NCBI GenBank assembly: GCA_963580285.1
Contig: OY757014.1
Location: 12,352,725-12,416,724, forward strand
DNA length: 64,000 nucleotides
Direction: 5' to 3'
Origin: Lucinisca nassula
Taxonomy: Eukaryota; Mollusca; Bivalvia; Lucinida; Lucinidae
Under the pieces are notes generated by a model. It worked only from the letters and a program-made list of their open reading frames with translations, was not told the DNA's origin and did not search any database. The position numbers were made by a program, and so were the translations under genes. Shown one piece after another: positions 13,401-27,500 of this stretch (position 1 is its first letter; the number at the start of each line of letters is the position of its first letter).

Positions 13401-16400
13401 TGTATGGCAGGCAACCAGGGAATAATGGCAGACAAAATCAGCAGCACCGTAAGTCTGGATCACAGACACAGAGACGACAACAGACCTCAAGAACGGGGCA
13501 AGGTCAGAGGAGTACATCCAATCAACATTGCATAAAGTGTGGAGAAAATAACCATTCTACGTTTCAATGCAAACACAAAAAACAGATAAAGTGTCACAAC
13601 TGTGGATACTATGGACATAAACAGGCAAAGTGCCCAAGTAAATAGGAAATTGGCAATGATGCCTCAGATGCTGACTCCAACGTTTTCTCCATACTACAGT
13701 CTATTTGCAGTGATTGTAATAAATACGCTTGTGAATGCGATACTTTTCCATTATATACCGAACTTGAAGACACAATCACATACAGGACTAAACATATTTC
13801 GGAGAGAACTGGATCTTCCCAAACGATATTTTCCATCAAGGATGATGATCATTCTTCCACACTTAATGACATTGGAAATACATGTAATGTGTATGAAAAT
13901 GACACTTCTGTTGAGAATGACTCAACGCATTTGCTTCACAGCTTATACAATGCTTCAACTTTGTGTAATTCTTTGCATAATATTGATAATTCTCCCTTGT
14001 TGGCCCAGAGTAACTTAACAAATTTAGGGTTACGTGGCAGAGGAATGCATATAGGTCATCTTAATATCAGAGGCATTCGCTCTGGAGAGAAAATGGACCA
14101 AATAAAACTGACGCTTAATTCCAATGAAAATAATATTTGTGTGTTAGGAGTGAGTGAGAGTAAACTTGGTGAAGATGTCCCAGATTCTTTTATTCAAGTC
14201 GAAAATTTCCAGTGTTTAAGAAAGGACAAAATTCAAGGTTCAGGAGGTTTATTAGTTTATGTAAAAAGTGATGTATCCTGTTCTCGTAGAAAAGATCTGG
14301 AAAATGAGCACTTTGAAAGCATTTGGGTAGAAATTTTTCCCCAAAACAGTAAGTCTATATTGGTTGGGCATTTTTACAGGAATCCATGTTCAAATATTTC
14401 TTGGAATGATATTTTTGATGATCAAATTGAGAAAGCTTTAGAGGAAGAAAAAGAAATTTTCCTTCTTGGTGATTTTAATAGAGACTTGTTAAACACCCAA
14501 ATAAAAAATCAATGGCTTGAATATATAAACTCACTTGGTTTAAGCCAGCATGTCAATGAAGCTACCAGGGTTGTAACAGATGTTAGTGCAACTCTAATTG
14601 ACCATATCTATTCTAATTTCTCCGAGAATGTACAATATGTTGATGTCCCCAAAATAGGTATAAGTGACCATTATCCCGTTTTCTTTACCCGTAAAGTTAA
14701 CTTGCAAGGTCCAAAGAAATGTCACCATACTATCAAATATCGATCCTTCAAAAATTTTGATGCCACAAATTTTAGTGAAGATTTGAACTCAGTTCCATGG
14801 GATGTTATTAAGGTTTTTGATAGTGTTGATGATGCTCTAGATACCTGGTACTCTTTATTTCTGGGTGTAATTGACAAGCATATTCCCTTGAAGCAACAAA
14901 GAGTTAAAAAAGTAAAACAGCCAGGCTGGTTAACACCAGAAATTATAGATGCCATCAAAACAAGAGATCATTTGAAGGCAGTTGGTAACACTGCTGATTA
15001 TAAAATTTGGAGGAATAAGGTAGTCAATTTGATTAAAAGATCAAAAAAGAACAACTATGAAAAATTAATTGAAGAAGGGAAAAATGAACCAACAACAATA
15101 TGGAAAATTTTCAGTGAATTAGGGGCAGGTAAGCAAAAGTCTGACTCTTCCCACAGTACTAATTCGATAAAAATTGGCAACTGTGAAACTTATGAACCAG
15201 AGGATATTGCAAATACTTTTAATGAGTTTTTTGTCAACATAGCCGAAAACATTAAAGAGCCCATCACTCCCTCCAACCATGACAAGCTCAGGGATTATTG
15301 TGACAGAAAAATACCAGGCCCAGTTTTCTTTGACATGCCCTTTCTTAGTTCTGACAAAGTATTGAAATATTTGAATAACTTGGATGTCAAGAAATCTACA
15401 GGGACTGATTATGTTGGCCCAAGGCTTTTAAAAATGGCCTCTCCCTTCATTGCAGAAAGTTTAACATTTATTTGCAATTTAAGCATTAAAAGTGGTTTGT
15501 TCCCAGAAAAATGGAAGCAAGCAAAAGTTAAGCCACTTCACAAAGGGGGGCCAGCAAATGACCTCAATAATTTTCGACCCATTTCAATCCTCCCAGTTAT
15601 CTCCAAGCTTTTTGAAAAACATGTACATGAATCTTTGTTTAGTTTCTTGGAAAAATACAAAGTTTTGCACACTACACAGTCCGGCTTCAGATCTAACCAT
15701 TCATGTGAAACTGCACTACTTCACATGGTTGAAAAATGGTTAAGGGCTCTAGATAAGGGTGAATTAGTAGGGGTCGTTTTTGTAGATTTTAGGAAAGCTT
15801 TTGATCTGGTTGATCACAACATTTTGCTGAAAAAGTTAGAAATTTACAAAGTAAATCAGATTTCTCTAAATTGGTTTAAATCTTATCTGACAACAAGGTC
15901 ACAAAAAGTATATTTTAAAAACACATTCTCAGAACAAGAAACAGTTAAATACGGAGTGCCTCAAGGATCTATCTTAGGGCCACTTCTGTTTCTTCTCTTT
16001 ATTAATGACCTTCCATTATATACTAGGGCAATGACTGACCTGTACGCAGATGATGCAACTCTCTATGAAATCAATAAATCAAAGGAAGACATTGAAATGA
16101 AACTGCAAACAGCTATTTTAGACTTAGCCTCATGGTGCAAACAAAATGGAATGGTCATCAACATAGATAAGACAAAATCTATGCTGATTACTACAAGACA
16201 GAAAAGAAACAGAATTGACGGAAATCTAAGTTTATCTTTAAATAATGTACAATTGCTTACTGTTACCAGCGATAAAGTTTTAGGAGTACAAATTGACAAT
16301 AATTTGTCATGGGGGGAACAAGTTAGCAAAGTTGCCAAAAAGATGGCTAAAAATATTTGGCTGCTCTCTAAAATAAAGGGTTATTTGTCTAGAGAACACA

Positions 16401-18056
16401 GAGTTATTTATTACAAAAGCTACATCCAACCACACCTTGACTATGCTAATATTGTCTGGGGAAGCACAACTAAAACAAATTTAATGAAAATAGAAAAGCT
16501 TCAAAAACGTGCATGTAGAATCATTCTGGACTATAATGTAGATAATGTTTACCAGTCTATGAATGATTTAAAAATTTTGACTTTGTCTGAAAGAGTCTTT
16601 TTCAGGAAAGCCAAGTTCATGTATAAGATTTCAAATGGAATAACTCCAGAATACATAAATGAAATGTTCTCGAAAAGGCCAGCTCAGACTAATGCTCATG
16701 ACTCCCTTGTTTTACGTTCAATGACTGCAGACAACTTTTTGCTGCCAAAGCCACGGACAGGATTATATAAAGGCAGTTTGGCATTTTCGGGTCCAGTTAT
16801 TTGGGGCTGCCTTGATCCCAATGTTAAAAGTGCTCCTTCTCTTGAATCTTTTCATTCAAGATGTATCAAATGGATGAAAGACTAACCCTGCAATTTTAAC
16901 CCATTTTACCCTGACTTTACAACCATAACATTTTGTTATAATTGTTTATATTTGTACATATTTCATTTGTTCATTCATTTTTGATATGCCTATTTTCATG
17001 CTATAATTTTTTTTTTTTTTTGTCCATTAATTTGTCTATTCAATCAATTGTTATATGTGTGTGAGTGTTAACATTGTGAATGGCAGAGAGAACGATCATT
17101 GTCTTAAATCTTCGCATCTAATACTTCTCCATTTGTTGTATATATAATTTGTAAATATTGAGGGCCACAAGGGAGATTAGTTATTGTACTAATTGCGTTA
17201 CCCTCGTAAAATAAAGTCTTATTATTATTATTATTATTATTATAATCCAGGCAGGCAACTCTACACTATGATGCACGTCATCTATATAGTGCTAAACACT
17301 ACTACAATGATTTAGATGCTGTAGTGGATGAGCGATGCTCAACCGATGCTGGACCTAAATCAGTGTTTTTATGATCGGCTGTAATCTCAATTAAAACAAT
17401 ATTGATCTTATAATATATAAATGTATATATATAAAAAAAAAATATATATATATATATAAGTTGTGTTTTCCCGCTCATGACTAAGGGTCAGGTGGTTTTA
17501 GGAAATAACAATACTAAAATGAGAGGGTGTTGGGTCTGTTTTGGGGATGTGGCTGACATGGCTGCCGACTCACCACGCTGGGGGTCGGCGCCATCTCAGC
17601 GGCATTTCCGGAACATACCCTGCTCAGGCTAGCATGTATATTTTATATATAAATGTATGAAAAAAAAAAGACTGTACATTTTTCAACAATGAACGACAAA
17701 TCCTTAAACATCAATTTATTAACATTCAAAGAAATATTGATATAAATATGAAAATGAACAAAATGTATGCAACATAATGATTCAATATGGACATGTACCA
17801 AATAATTACACCATAATCAACTCTAGTGGATTGAATGGGGAATGGCTGGATAGATTAACCCTCAACTAGCCGTTCACTGTTTCAACTCACTTATATACAA
17901 TAAAATTCAAACTTCAATATAACTACAATACAAATAAATACATAAAAAAATAAAGCTAATAATAAAATTAATTTATAATAATAATAAATGAATAAACTAG
18001 AGCTGTCAGTGAAACTGACTAGGGCCCCGGCAGCGCTATCAGAAATTTGTGGACGG

Positions 18057-18091
<35 letters not shown>

Positions 18092-18470
18092 GACGGACAG
18101 AGTGATTACTATAGGGCACCCACACTTTCAGTGCGGGGCCCTAATAAATAAAAAACATAAATAAATGATAAGGTCACTTATGAGTACCTACTGCTTAACA
18201 AAGTTCCATGTATACTAATATCTATTTAAATTTAAATTAATAACACAAATATAAAATGTAAAAATTGTATATTATTTTGTATTTTGCCTTGTCTATGCCC
18301 CCTGAGGGGCCTCTTGAGAACTTTTCTCAACGTGGTTTCAAGGGACGGGAGTAAAGATCTAATTTTATTTGTTGCAGAATAAAGGCTACGCCCAGACAAT
18401 TTTGGAATAGATCTGGCACACGTTTGGGCAGGTTAGTTACCCAGCTATCCCTGGCGGAACAAGTGTCACA

Positions 18471-18501
<31 letters not shown>

Positions 18502-21500
18502 CAGTCTAGAGGCAAGTTTACCAGGACTCATTTGGACAGTGATGACAGTGATTCAAATAGTGAAACTGAAAAGGACCGGTTCTGCTTCTGCTCACAATGC
18601 TCAAAACGGGGCAGTGATAGTGATCTGAAACGCTGTTCAGCTTGTAAGACAGTTGGGTACTGCTCTAGAGACTCCAGATTACCCACTGGCCCCTGCATAA
18701 ACTTCCTTGCAAGTCACTGCAGGGAATTAAAAAGTTATAAGACATGTGCTCAGATGAAACATTTGTAAATAGAACTTCATGTTGTACTCTGTACTTTTTA
18801 CTCCCTTGATGCCATATGATGTAATGGCATGAACTGACGGTAGTTTTAAATGGAAGTATTTTATTGATGCCCCACACTGTGGCATGATGGATTTCATCAC
18901 TTGGTGTATCTAAAGACAGTGTGCCCTTTTGGTGGATAGTGATTAAGACTTACCTAAATACTAATTTCGAATTGTAAACCGCCTCCGCTGATTATATGTT
19001 AAAAGTGTTTGGTGATGGGATAGGGATACACTACCCCTCAAGTAGTGGTGTGCCTTAATGGCAGAAGCTATATCAACACAATACAAGATAGTGTACAGTC
19101 AATTGGTTTGGTGTTTAAATGTTTGAAGATTAGTGCTGTCAAGATTAGGTCAATCTGCCAATAAATTAGGTGACTGAAAAACTTATTGGAATGTGTTGAG
19201 TTGCCTAACTCTTATCATGCTGTTCACGACAACCCCTATCTTTGGAAACAGTGTGGATCCAGATCAGATGGCTTCTGAAGAAGCCATCTGATCAGGATCT
19301 ACACTGTTTGACATTAAATTTATGAATTTGTAGGAATAAATTACATCAAGTAATCTGATTGGTTCAAAGTCAGAAATGGGTGTGGCTAAACTGAATATTC
19401 AGCAAGAGAAGGGCTAACTGATGAAATTCTAGTATACCTTCACACACTTCAAACAGGAAAGTTACACATGTATATAAAGTAACAAAACAAACTGCCATTG
19501 ATGTTCTTTATTTGGAAAATCAGATTTGCTTTCACGAAACCACGCCTATATCATTTTGACCCCCTTGAACCCCACTTTTATATAGTAACACTGGGGTTTA
19601 CAGTGGTAAACCTTATTTTCCTTATTTCTGCTCAAAATATAGATTCTTGGTACACATTAGAATGTACCCAAAATCTATATTTTGAGCAGAAATAAGGAAG
19701 CTGATGTGTTTCTAACATGTACCCACAATCTATAGTTTGAGCAGAAATAAGAAAAATATCACAATTTCTCATCTTAAAGTTTTTGATTTTTCGGCCGTAA
19801 AATTTACAATGTATTTGTATAGGTGTGTTTTCGCTATGTGCAAATGCATTTGCAAAAGCTGCGAACATTTTTAAGCAAAATACCAGAACAGTAGTTATTG
19901 TCCCTGCTAGAACAGCTGTTATTTTGCCTATTAACAAGTTTATCAGTATTGAGATTAATGCCAATAATTTTTCTTATTTAAGTGTAGTCTGAATGAAAAG
20001 GAAGACAAATCATTTTATTGCTGAGTAGCCTCCCTTGGAGTTGTTTTCTTCCATTTTAACCCTTCACGTGTCAATCACAGTTTCAAAGTTTTTGTTGTTT
20101 TTTTCATAATTTTCAGACAAAAAGAGGCTTGGCATTACATGTGAATCATCCATTGGAAAGAAAATTCACACAACGTTTCAAGCATTGTTTTCTCTAAAAG
20201 TAGGGAAAAATACTTGAGTGTCATCTGCTCCAGAACTTTCATAGTACCTTAACCCTTTTTGTACCAAATAGAATCTTCCTCCTTATATATGGCAGGAGTT
20301 CATTTCGAAATTTAGGGGTGTCTGGTTGTGTTTTCTTCAAAATATAAAGACATTTACCTATAGTATTGACCAGGTCATCTTCAAATTTCTTCTCCATAGT
20401 TCGTTGTTGTTCATCAGTACTTTTGTTGTCTAATGATATTTTTAGATGTTTGACTAGATTGTGGAATACATCCAACACTGAGGGACCTGAAATTTACATT
20501 ATTCAGTTTATCCCTTGTCCTGCTGAGTTTTCAAATATGCCACACCCGCTACTGATTATCAGCCAATCAGATTATTAGATGCAAATTATTGCAACAAATT
20601 CGTAATCTGAATGACAAACAATGTAGATCCTGATCAGATGGCTTCTTCAGAAGCCATCTGATCTGGAACTACATTGTTTGAAAGGTAAGGCATATCCGGG
20701 CTCAGCAGGACAAGGGTTAATATCAGTGGTGTTCAACCCGTGGGACTATGTAAGTTTGTACCAGGCATGAGTACCGTAATGATCCCAAGTACTGGGACAG
20801 ACAGACCTAAGCAAACAGTGCAGACCCAGATCTGGGTCTACACTGTTTGCCATTCCGTCTGCACATTTTGGACTCATGGCTGGATCATGAAACAAATTTG
20901 TTACAATTTTAGGAGAATTACAGGAGTGAGTGAGTGAGTGTTTGAGTTTTACGTCCCACCAACAGCTAAGGTCTTACGGAGACGGGACCTCGGTTTAAAG
21001 ATTCATCCGAAAGTCTGGAGAAGCCCGGGATCGATCCTGCGATCCTTGGTTTACAAGGCGAGTAGCGTAACCACTACACCACGGAGGCTTCTAGGAAAAT
21101 TACAGGAGGTCTTAAAGGTGTCCGAAGTTTTACAGTAGGTCTAGGTTGTTCTAGCCACTGATGATTAAAACAAATGAACAAACAAAGGGATGAACACTGA
21201 TCAGACACGTTGAATGCCTGGAATGCAATTATCCCAAAATAATCCTTTTTAATGGAGCTATAGAAGAGGGCTAGCCTGAATCATACATGTAGTTGTAACC
21301 CCATGCAATAAGTTCTGTTTTCCATTTTGACCAACTCAAATTGTGTATTTTTTTATATATTTGTACAGAGTGCCAGATAAAAAGGAGAACTGAGGAATAC
21401 CTGAGAAACTAGAGAAAGCGACCAGTGGGTCATATACCCCTGGCCAGTGCCATACTCCAATATATCTTTTGAGCTTGTATGTAATATGAATGAAGATGTC

Positions 21501-24500
21501 AAGAAGCTATAAGAATCTATAAATGTGCTTATAAAAGCTAAAGCAAACATAAAATTTCTAAATGGACCAAGGGAGTGAGGGCATCAAAGTTACAGAAGGG
21601 GTGGGGGGTATCAATGTTTCTGAAGCAGTAGGGTGGGGTATGCATCAATGAAATCTTTGGACTGGTACATTGATGCAAGTACATGTATCAACTGAATTTG
21701 TCTTAGAGTTTAGAACATACACGCATCTATAAACTTTGTCAGAAAAATTTAACCAAATGTAAAATTTCTAAGTCCGTGACCTTGACCTCAAGGTCACTGT
21801 GGTGGTGGGACATGCATCAATGAAATCTTTAGACCAGTATGCAACTTCAGTATAAGTATCAACTAAATCTATCGAAGGGTTCAGAAGATACAATCTCTTA
21901 AAAACTTTGACGCAAAACTTTAACCAAATATAAAATTTGTAAGTCTGTGACCTTTACCTCAAGGTCACTCTGTGGGGGGGGGGGGGGGGGGACAAGCATC
22001 AATGTAATTTTTAGACCAGTATGTAACCTCAGTGTAAGTATCAACTAAATCTATCAAAGAATTCAGAAGATACAATCTCTTAGAAACTTTGATGCAAAAC
22101 TTTAACCAAATATAAAATTTCTAAGTCTGTGACCTTTACCTCAAGGTCAATGTGGGTGGGTGGGACATGCATCAATGAAATTTTTAGACCAGTATGTAAT
22201 CTCAGTGTAAGTATCAACTAAATCTATCAAAGGGTTCAGAAGATACAATCTCTCAGAAAGGACGGGTTACAGTTTTCTATTGCAAAGTGCCTACTGAAAG
22301 AGCTAATTCTTGAAGTCAACAAAAACTGATCAAAATACACTCATAAGGTGACCAAATATCTCTGGTTTGTTTGACAAATATTTTCTTTTTCATCCGCATG
22401 CATTTTCGTAACAAAATTTCTGGTTGAATACATGCACTACTGGTCATGTGTAACATTGCGCCTATGGAAAAAGTGAAGACCCCTGTGGTGTTTAAAGGAA
22501 AATTGCATGGTCGTCCACATTGTTAACCGGAGAAAACTACACACCACTTTATTTCAAAAACAATAATGCTTTCAAAAACGCTGATGTTTTGGCCGTTAAC
22601 GATGTGGAGGATGTTGAAAAATAAACTTTTATCGATAAAATAAGGTGAAAAAATCAATGTAATCAAAGTATATATATATTGTCTACATATACAGAAGGAC
22701 AGCGGCTGGCCATCTGTATGAGCACGACCATCATTCCTTGCTGGGCAAACGGGAATGCTTTTCATTGATGAATTAAAGGATTATTATGTAACTGCTGTCG
22801 CATGCTGTGCGTGTTACCTGTATGACATACATTCATGTTTACCTTCCATTACCAGTTTATGTCTTATATTGTTTACAGTGTATGTAACATTTCATATTTT
22901 CTGCAGACGTACCCTGAATGCTGGTAAAAATAAAAATGTTTTCAGAGGAAGACAATGTCCCCCCACCATAAATGTATCATAAACACCCATTTGACTTTAA
23001 TAACTAGATTAAAGTCAACAAAATGTAAGCTGCAAATCAGCCATTTTTGGTCAAAAAGCTGACAGTTTTTGTGGGAGCCTATGACCTTAAACATACAGTC
23101 ATTAAAAAGCCCAGATCACCAGACAAATTTGGTAGATTGTAATTAAAAGCACTACCGATGTTTATAAATTCTTAAATGATATAGGTTACAGATAAGCCAT
23201 TATTGGCCCTCAAAAGAACATGTTTCGGGAGACCTTGGCCTTAGAGTGCAGACAATAAGTTGCAGAAAGGGTTATCCTTTGGAAGCAAGGAATACACCAC
23301 AGAACTGGAAAATATGGAGTGTACATGTTTTCTGGGCCACACTAGCTAGTTTTGGCCAATGGGGCTTCATCAGTGACCCTAAAATATTGATATGACCTGG
23401 ATGGCTGATGCACGAACTTGTGTCACTCTTGAATTATGATAAGTGCATTTATTATCGCACCATTGTTAAATTTTACAACTGTGAGATTTCTGTTTATGAC
23501 AACCGTCCCTCGAGGCAAACTATTACTTACGCATTTATTTTACATGATTTTCAGTTGATTATAAATGCTCATGAGTCTGTTTTCATCAAGTCTTCGAAAC
23601 CAGCATGACAGCTGATGTGATAGTCCGCCATGTTTGTTTACAACACTTGATGACGTACTGTTGCATTATGGGTCGGTTGCCAAGACAGTTGTAAACAACG
23701 TTCGTCTGTCAAAACACAAATTCTGAGTTTCAACGCAGATTTCACCGTCGTGTTGGCATATGATTTTGAAGAAATGTAACAGTCATTATATTTAATCATT
23801 ATCCTACACGCTGATGTCCATGTTTAGTGCAATTCGATTCATCTTGGTCATCTTTTTAGTGATTTTCGGCGAGCACCCTCCTTGCTGGATGACCGGCTAG
23901 CGGCTGTTGGTAGGGGAACACGTTCCACACACAGAATTTGTGTGTGAAGCGCGAGCTCCTTGCATTGTTTTGTTGTGTGTCATCAAGCAAGAGAATCTGT
24001 GTGATGACGTATTCTGGATGGGTATATAAGGAGAGAGCAAATGATGCTCGTGACTTCTGTCACTTTCGGCCATAGAGAGCAGTCAAGGAATTTACGCTCT
24101 GTTGTAGAAACAACAACAACAGCACGTCTTAACCTAATTTCTTGCTTGTTTATACTTCTGAATAACTGAGAAAGGATACACTAGGTATAATTTGTGTTCC
24201 TTTTCCATATTTTAAAAGGAATTTTATTAATTTTAGCTAAAAACTACTATCTACTTCACGACGCATCAACGGCTGCTCTTGTTTATATCTATAAAAACCA
24301 TCCAGGCTACCGCATTCATGTTTTTTTAGCTCTCAACTGATCACTAGAGAATTTTAACAAAACCTCAGCTTTCTAAAACTAGATCTAGGTTCGTTTAAGT
24401 GTGTGTATGTGTGTGCCCACCCTAGCACCGTGGAGGGGATAAATAAAGCAAACAACTTATTCAGTTAACCTTTCATCAAAGTGTTTAGTTTCTTTCCTGT

Positions 24501-27500
24501 TCCCTACACACAAATACAACTAAACACAAGTAGCCCTGGTATTTTAAAGTCTAACTTCACAGAAGTCAGCAAGACGACAACATCTTGGTTGATACGTCTT
24601 TCTAAGTTGGGAAGTCCCAAGCAGTCAGCAGCAGCCTAGTGTCGTTGACTGCTGGAGCCGAACCAACGATATCATACTGTCTTGTTTTGGGAGGCAAAAA
24701 CTAGCTACCATCAGAAAAGCCATTCTGGTCAAAAGGAGTCTCCTCGGGCCTCAGAACTGCGGCTCGTAACATAAAGTGGTGGCGCAGCGGTGCGATTTAT
24801 ATCCCTTTTAAATCGTGCGATACGGACCTTCAAGATCCAGAATGACTAGTGAAAGTACCACCGGCACACCCCAAGCCAGGACAGGAACTGAATTTGAAGA
24901 TGAGGAGCACCACGATGAACAGAGGGTAGAACAAGATTTCGGGGTCCATCGGAAGGAAGCTAGAGCAGAAGCCGTAGAATCCAGTAGGACAGATAGGCGT
25001 GTGAAGGGGCAGATCAAGCTGCAGCAGAGGCTTTGGTTCAGTTTCGGGAACAAAGGTCCTTGGAGTCGGCAATCATTGGAGGGCGGCAAGAACAAAATAT
25101 GCCTTTCAGGTCGGATAGATCATGGCCACACCCCTCTAATAATAATGGTCCTTTTGCCCCGCATCATGCTTTCCAAAATCTCCGAGAAGGAGAAAATTCC
25201 ATTCAAAACCCCTTCTTGTATTCTGAACCCAATCTACAAAACACTATTTTGGGTTTAAGCAGGGCCTTGAGTAGTATGCAGCAGAATCAAGCCGACCTGC
25301 ACCAGAAGCAGGAAACGTTTACAGGGGCACTTCAGAATGTGGTGGCTGTCCTTTATGAACTAAGAAATGATGGTGCCATTGGAAGACAGAGGGACGAAAG
25401 AAGCATGCCTTATGGAGGCGCAGTCTCAAACACCACACCTCACAACACATACCAAGAAGTTGACCAAGGGGGTGCACCTGGCGCTGATGTCCGACAAGTC
25501 AACAGGACTGATCCGGAGTCGCACATTCAAGAACAAGACGGGTATGGAGGACCATCTAGCTGCAGCAACACAGACCACAGGGAAAACCTGACAGGCGCTG
25601 TCAACTGTATCAGTTCAAATGTAATGAACAGCAAAGCAACTGAGGGTACAGACGAGACGATGCACCGAAGCGGTAATAGCTGCCTGCCGGATCAGCAGTA
25701 TAGTAGGCCAAGTTATACACAGCGTCAAGAAGATAGAGGCAGGCAGATTTACCTCCAAAGTAACAGAGGGGTTGGGCTGCGAGATAGAAGCACTGTTTAC
25801 TCGCAAAGGGACACCAGCACAGACAGGTCAAGTTACCCACAAAGCGAGAGAATGGCTACTGAACAGCAGGACAGACAAATAAATATGCATGCTCGAGACG
25901 GCACAGACAGGTCGAACTACCGACAAGATGACAGATCCATGTACCGGCAATATTGGAGACCACCATATACAAATGCCTACGACAGCATAGATTTTGGTTT
26001 GGTTTGATTTGGAGTTTTACGGCCCAGTCAACACTATTTAGGTCATTTTTGAGCCGGTCAGTTAACCTATCAACACTTTCCTGGGCAGGCTTATACGTAA
26101 GGGGTTAACCAGTACAGTGCACATTCTTTCGCCAGAAACTGACAACTGCCCTTCTTGAATCAGCGGAAGGGAGAGAATGATCGTAGAAAAGATTTCATGA
26201 TCAATCTCCACGAAAGAATGTTGCCGACCCCGGCGGGAGTCGAACCCGCGTCCTCCTGACCACCAGTCAGACGCGCATCCGACTGAGCCACTGAGGCCGG
26301 CACGACAGCATAGATGAGTCGATTTACCGATGCAGAGATGTATCAACGGGTGCGACAGTTTACCCACAGGCACATAACATGGGTGGCACGACATACCAGG
26401 GTAATTCCAGAGAAATGGGTGACACCACATACCGGAGTAGTGCAAGAGAAATGGGTGGCACGACATACCAGGGTAATTCAAGAGAAATGGGTGACACTAC
26501 ATACCGGAGTAGTGCAAGAGAAATGGGTGGCACGACATACCAGGGTAATTCCAGAGAAATGGGTGACACCACATACCGGAGTAGTGCAAGAGAAATGGGT
26601 GGCACGACATACCAGGGTTATTCAAGAGAAATGGGTGACAAGACATACCGGAGTAGTGCAAGAGAAATGGGCGGCACGACATATCAGGGTTATTCAAATG
26701 AATTGGGCGACATGACATACCCACAAGACTTTACAACGCAACGCTCAGAAATGGACAGGGGAACTTGGCACCAAAATTCCTATGAAACCAGAAGTAATGT
26801 ACCAGATAACCACTTCCAGAAACCACAGGAAAACGGACGATGGCAATCTTCATATGGTTATGGTTTTAAGCTACCCTCTTTTGACGGGAAAGAGGACTGG
26901 AAAGTCTGGATCAGCCGATTTGAGGCGATAGCTGAAAGAAGACACTGGGATGAAGCTACCAGGCTTGACAACCTGTTGCCAAGGTTGCAGGGCAGAGCTG
27001 GCGACTTCGTGTTCACACAGCTTCCAAGAGAGACCTTGACAGACTACGCAGAATTGGTGAAAGAGCTAAACAGCAGATTTCGCGTGGTGGAGACTAAGCG
27101 AACCTTTGCAGGAAAATTCAGCCAAAGACAGCAAAGATCCAATGAAACTGTCGAAGAGTTTGTGGCAGATCTGAAGAGGTTATACGCTAAAGCATATCAG
27201 GGGAGAGACTCTAAAACACGACAAGAAGACCTTGTCAGGAGATTTCTGGACGGGCTTAGAGACAGTGATGCCAGGTTTGAGATAGAGTACAACAAGGAAC
27301 CAGATGATATTGACGAAGCTGTATACCATGCAGTTAATTTCATACAGACGCGCCGCCGCAGCTCTTCCGAAGCCTATATAGATAAGAAATTAAAAAGATA
27401 CACCCGGAGAACAAGTGAAGAAGAGTGTTATGGCACAGATGAAGAAATTGTTTTAGATGATACTCAAGACGCAGATCGCGTATCTCGAGTGCCAGTCAAA

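Larger units (their letters stand above)
12631..17242 (+). mobile_element. CR1/L2-like non-LTR retrotransposon (LINE), 5'-truncated
   Basis: Two ORFs (SGNH-esterase/CCHC ORF1 and APE-RT ORF2), a 3' UTR and a terminal (ATT)n tail after AATAAAGTC. The ORF1 frame stays open without an ATG back into the flanking MITE C arm, so the copy is truncated inside ORF1. No target duplication could be read. It lies in EFR3 intron i/j, opposite to the gene. Both ORFs have intact motifs, so the copy is fairly young. Confidence 0.93.
23388..24771 (+). repeat. 5' LTR
   Basis: Starts TGATATGACCTGG and ends CGGCTCGTAACA. TATATAA at 24023-24029, AATAAA at 24442-24447. Offset to the 3' LTR is a constant 11716 bp from end to end. 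Confidence 0.95.

Noticed and set aside
23408..23608. 66-codon frame present twice, once in each LTR
   Set aside because: It lies in U3 upstream of the TATA box and repeats only because the LTRs are identical; no domain or translation context.
26062..26605. Antisense frames across gag with PISLALLRYVV-type repeats
   Set aside because: Reverse readings of the 36-nt gag repeats.
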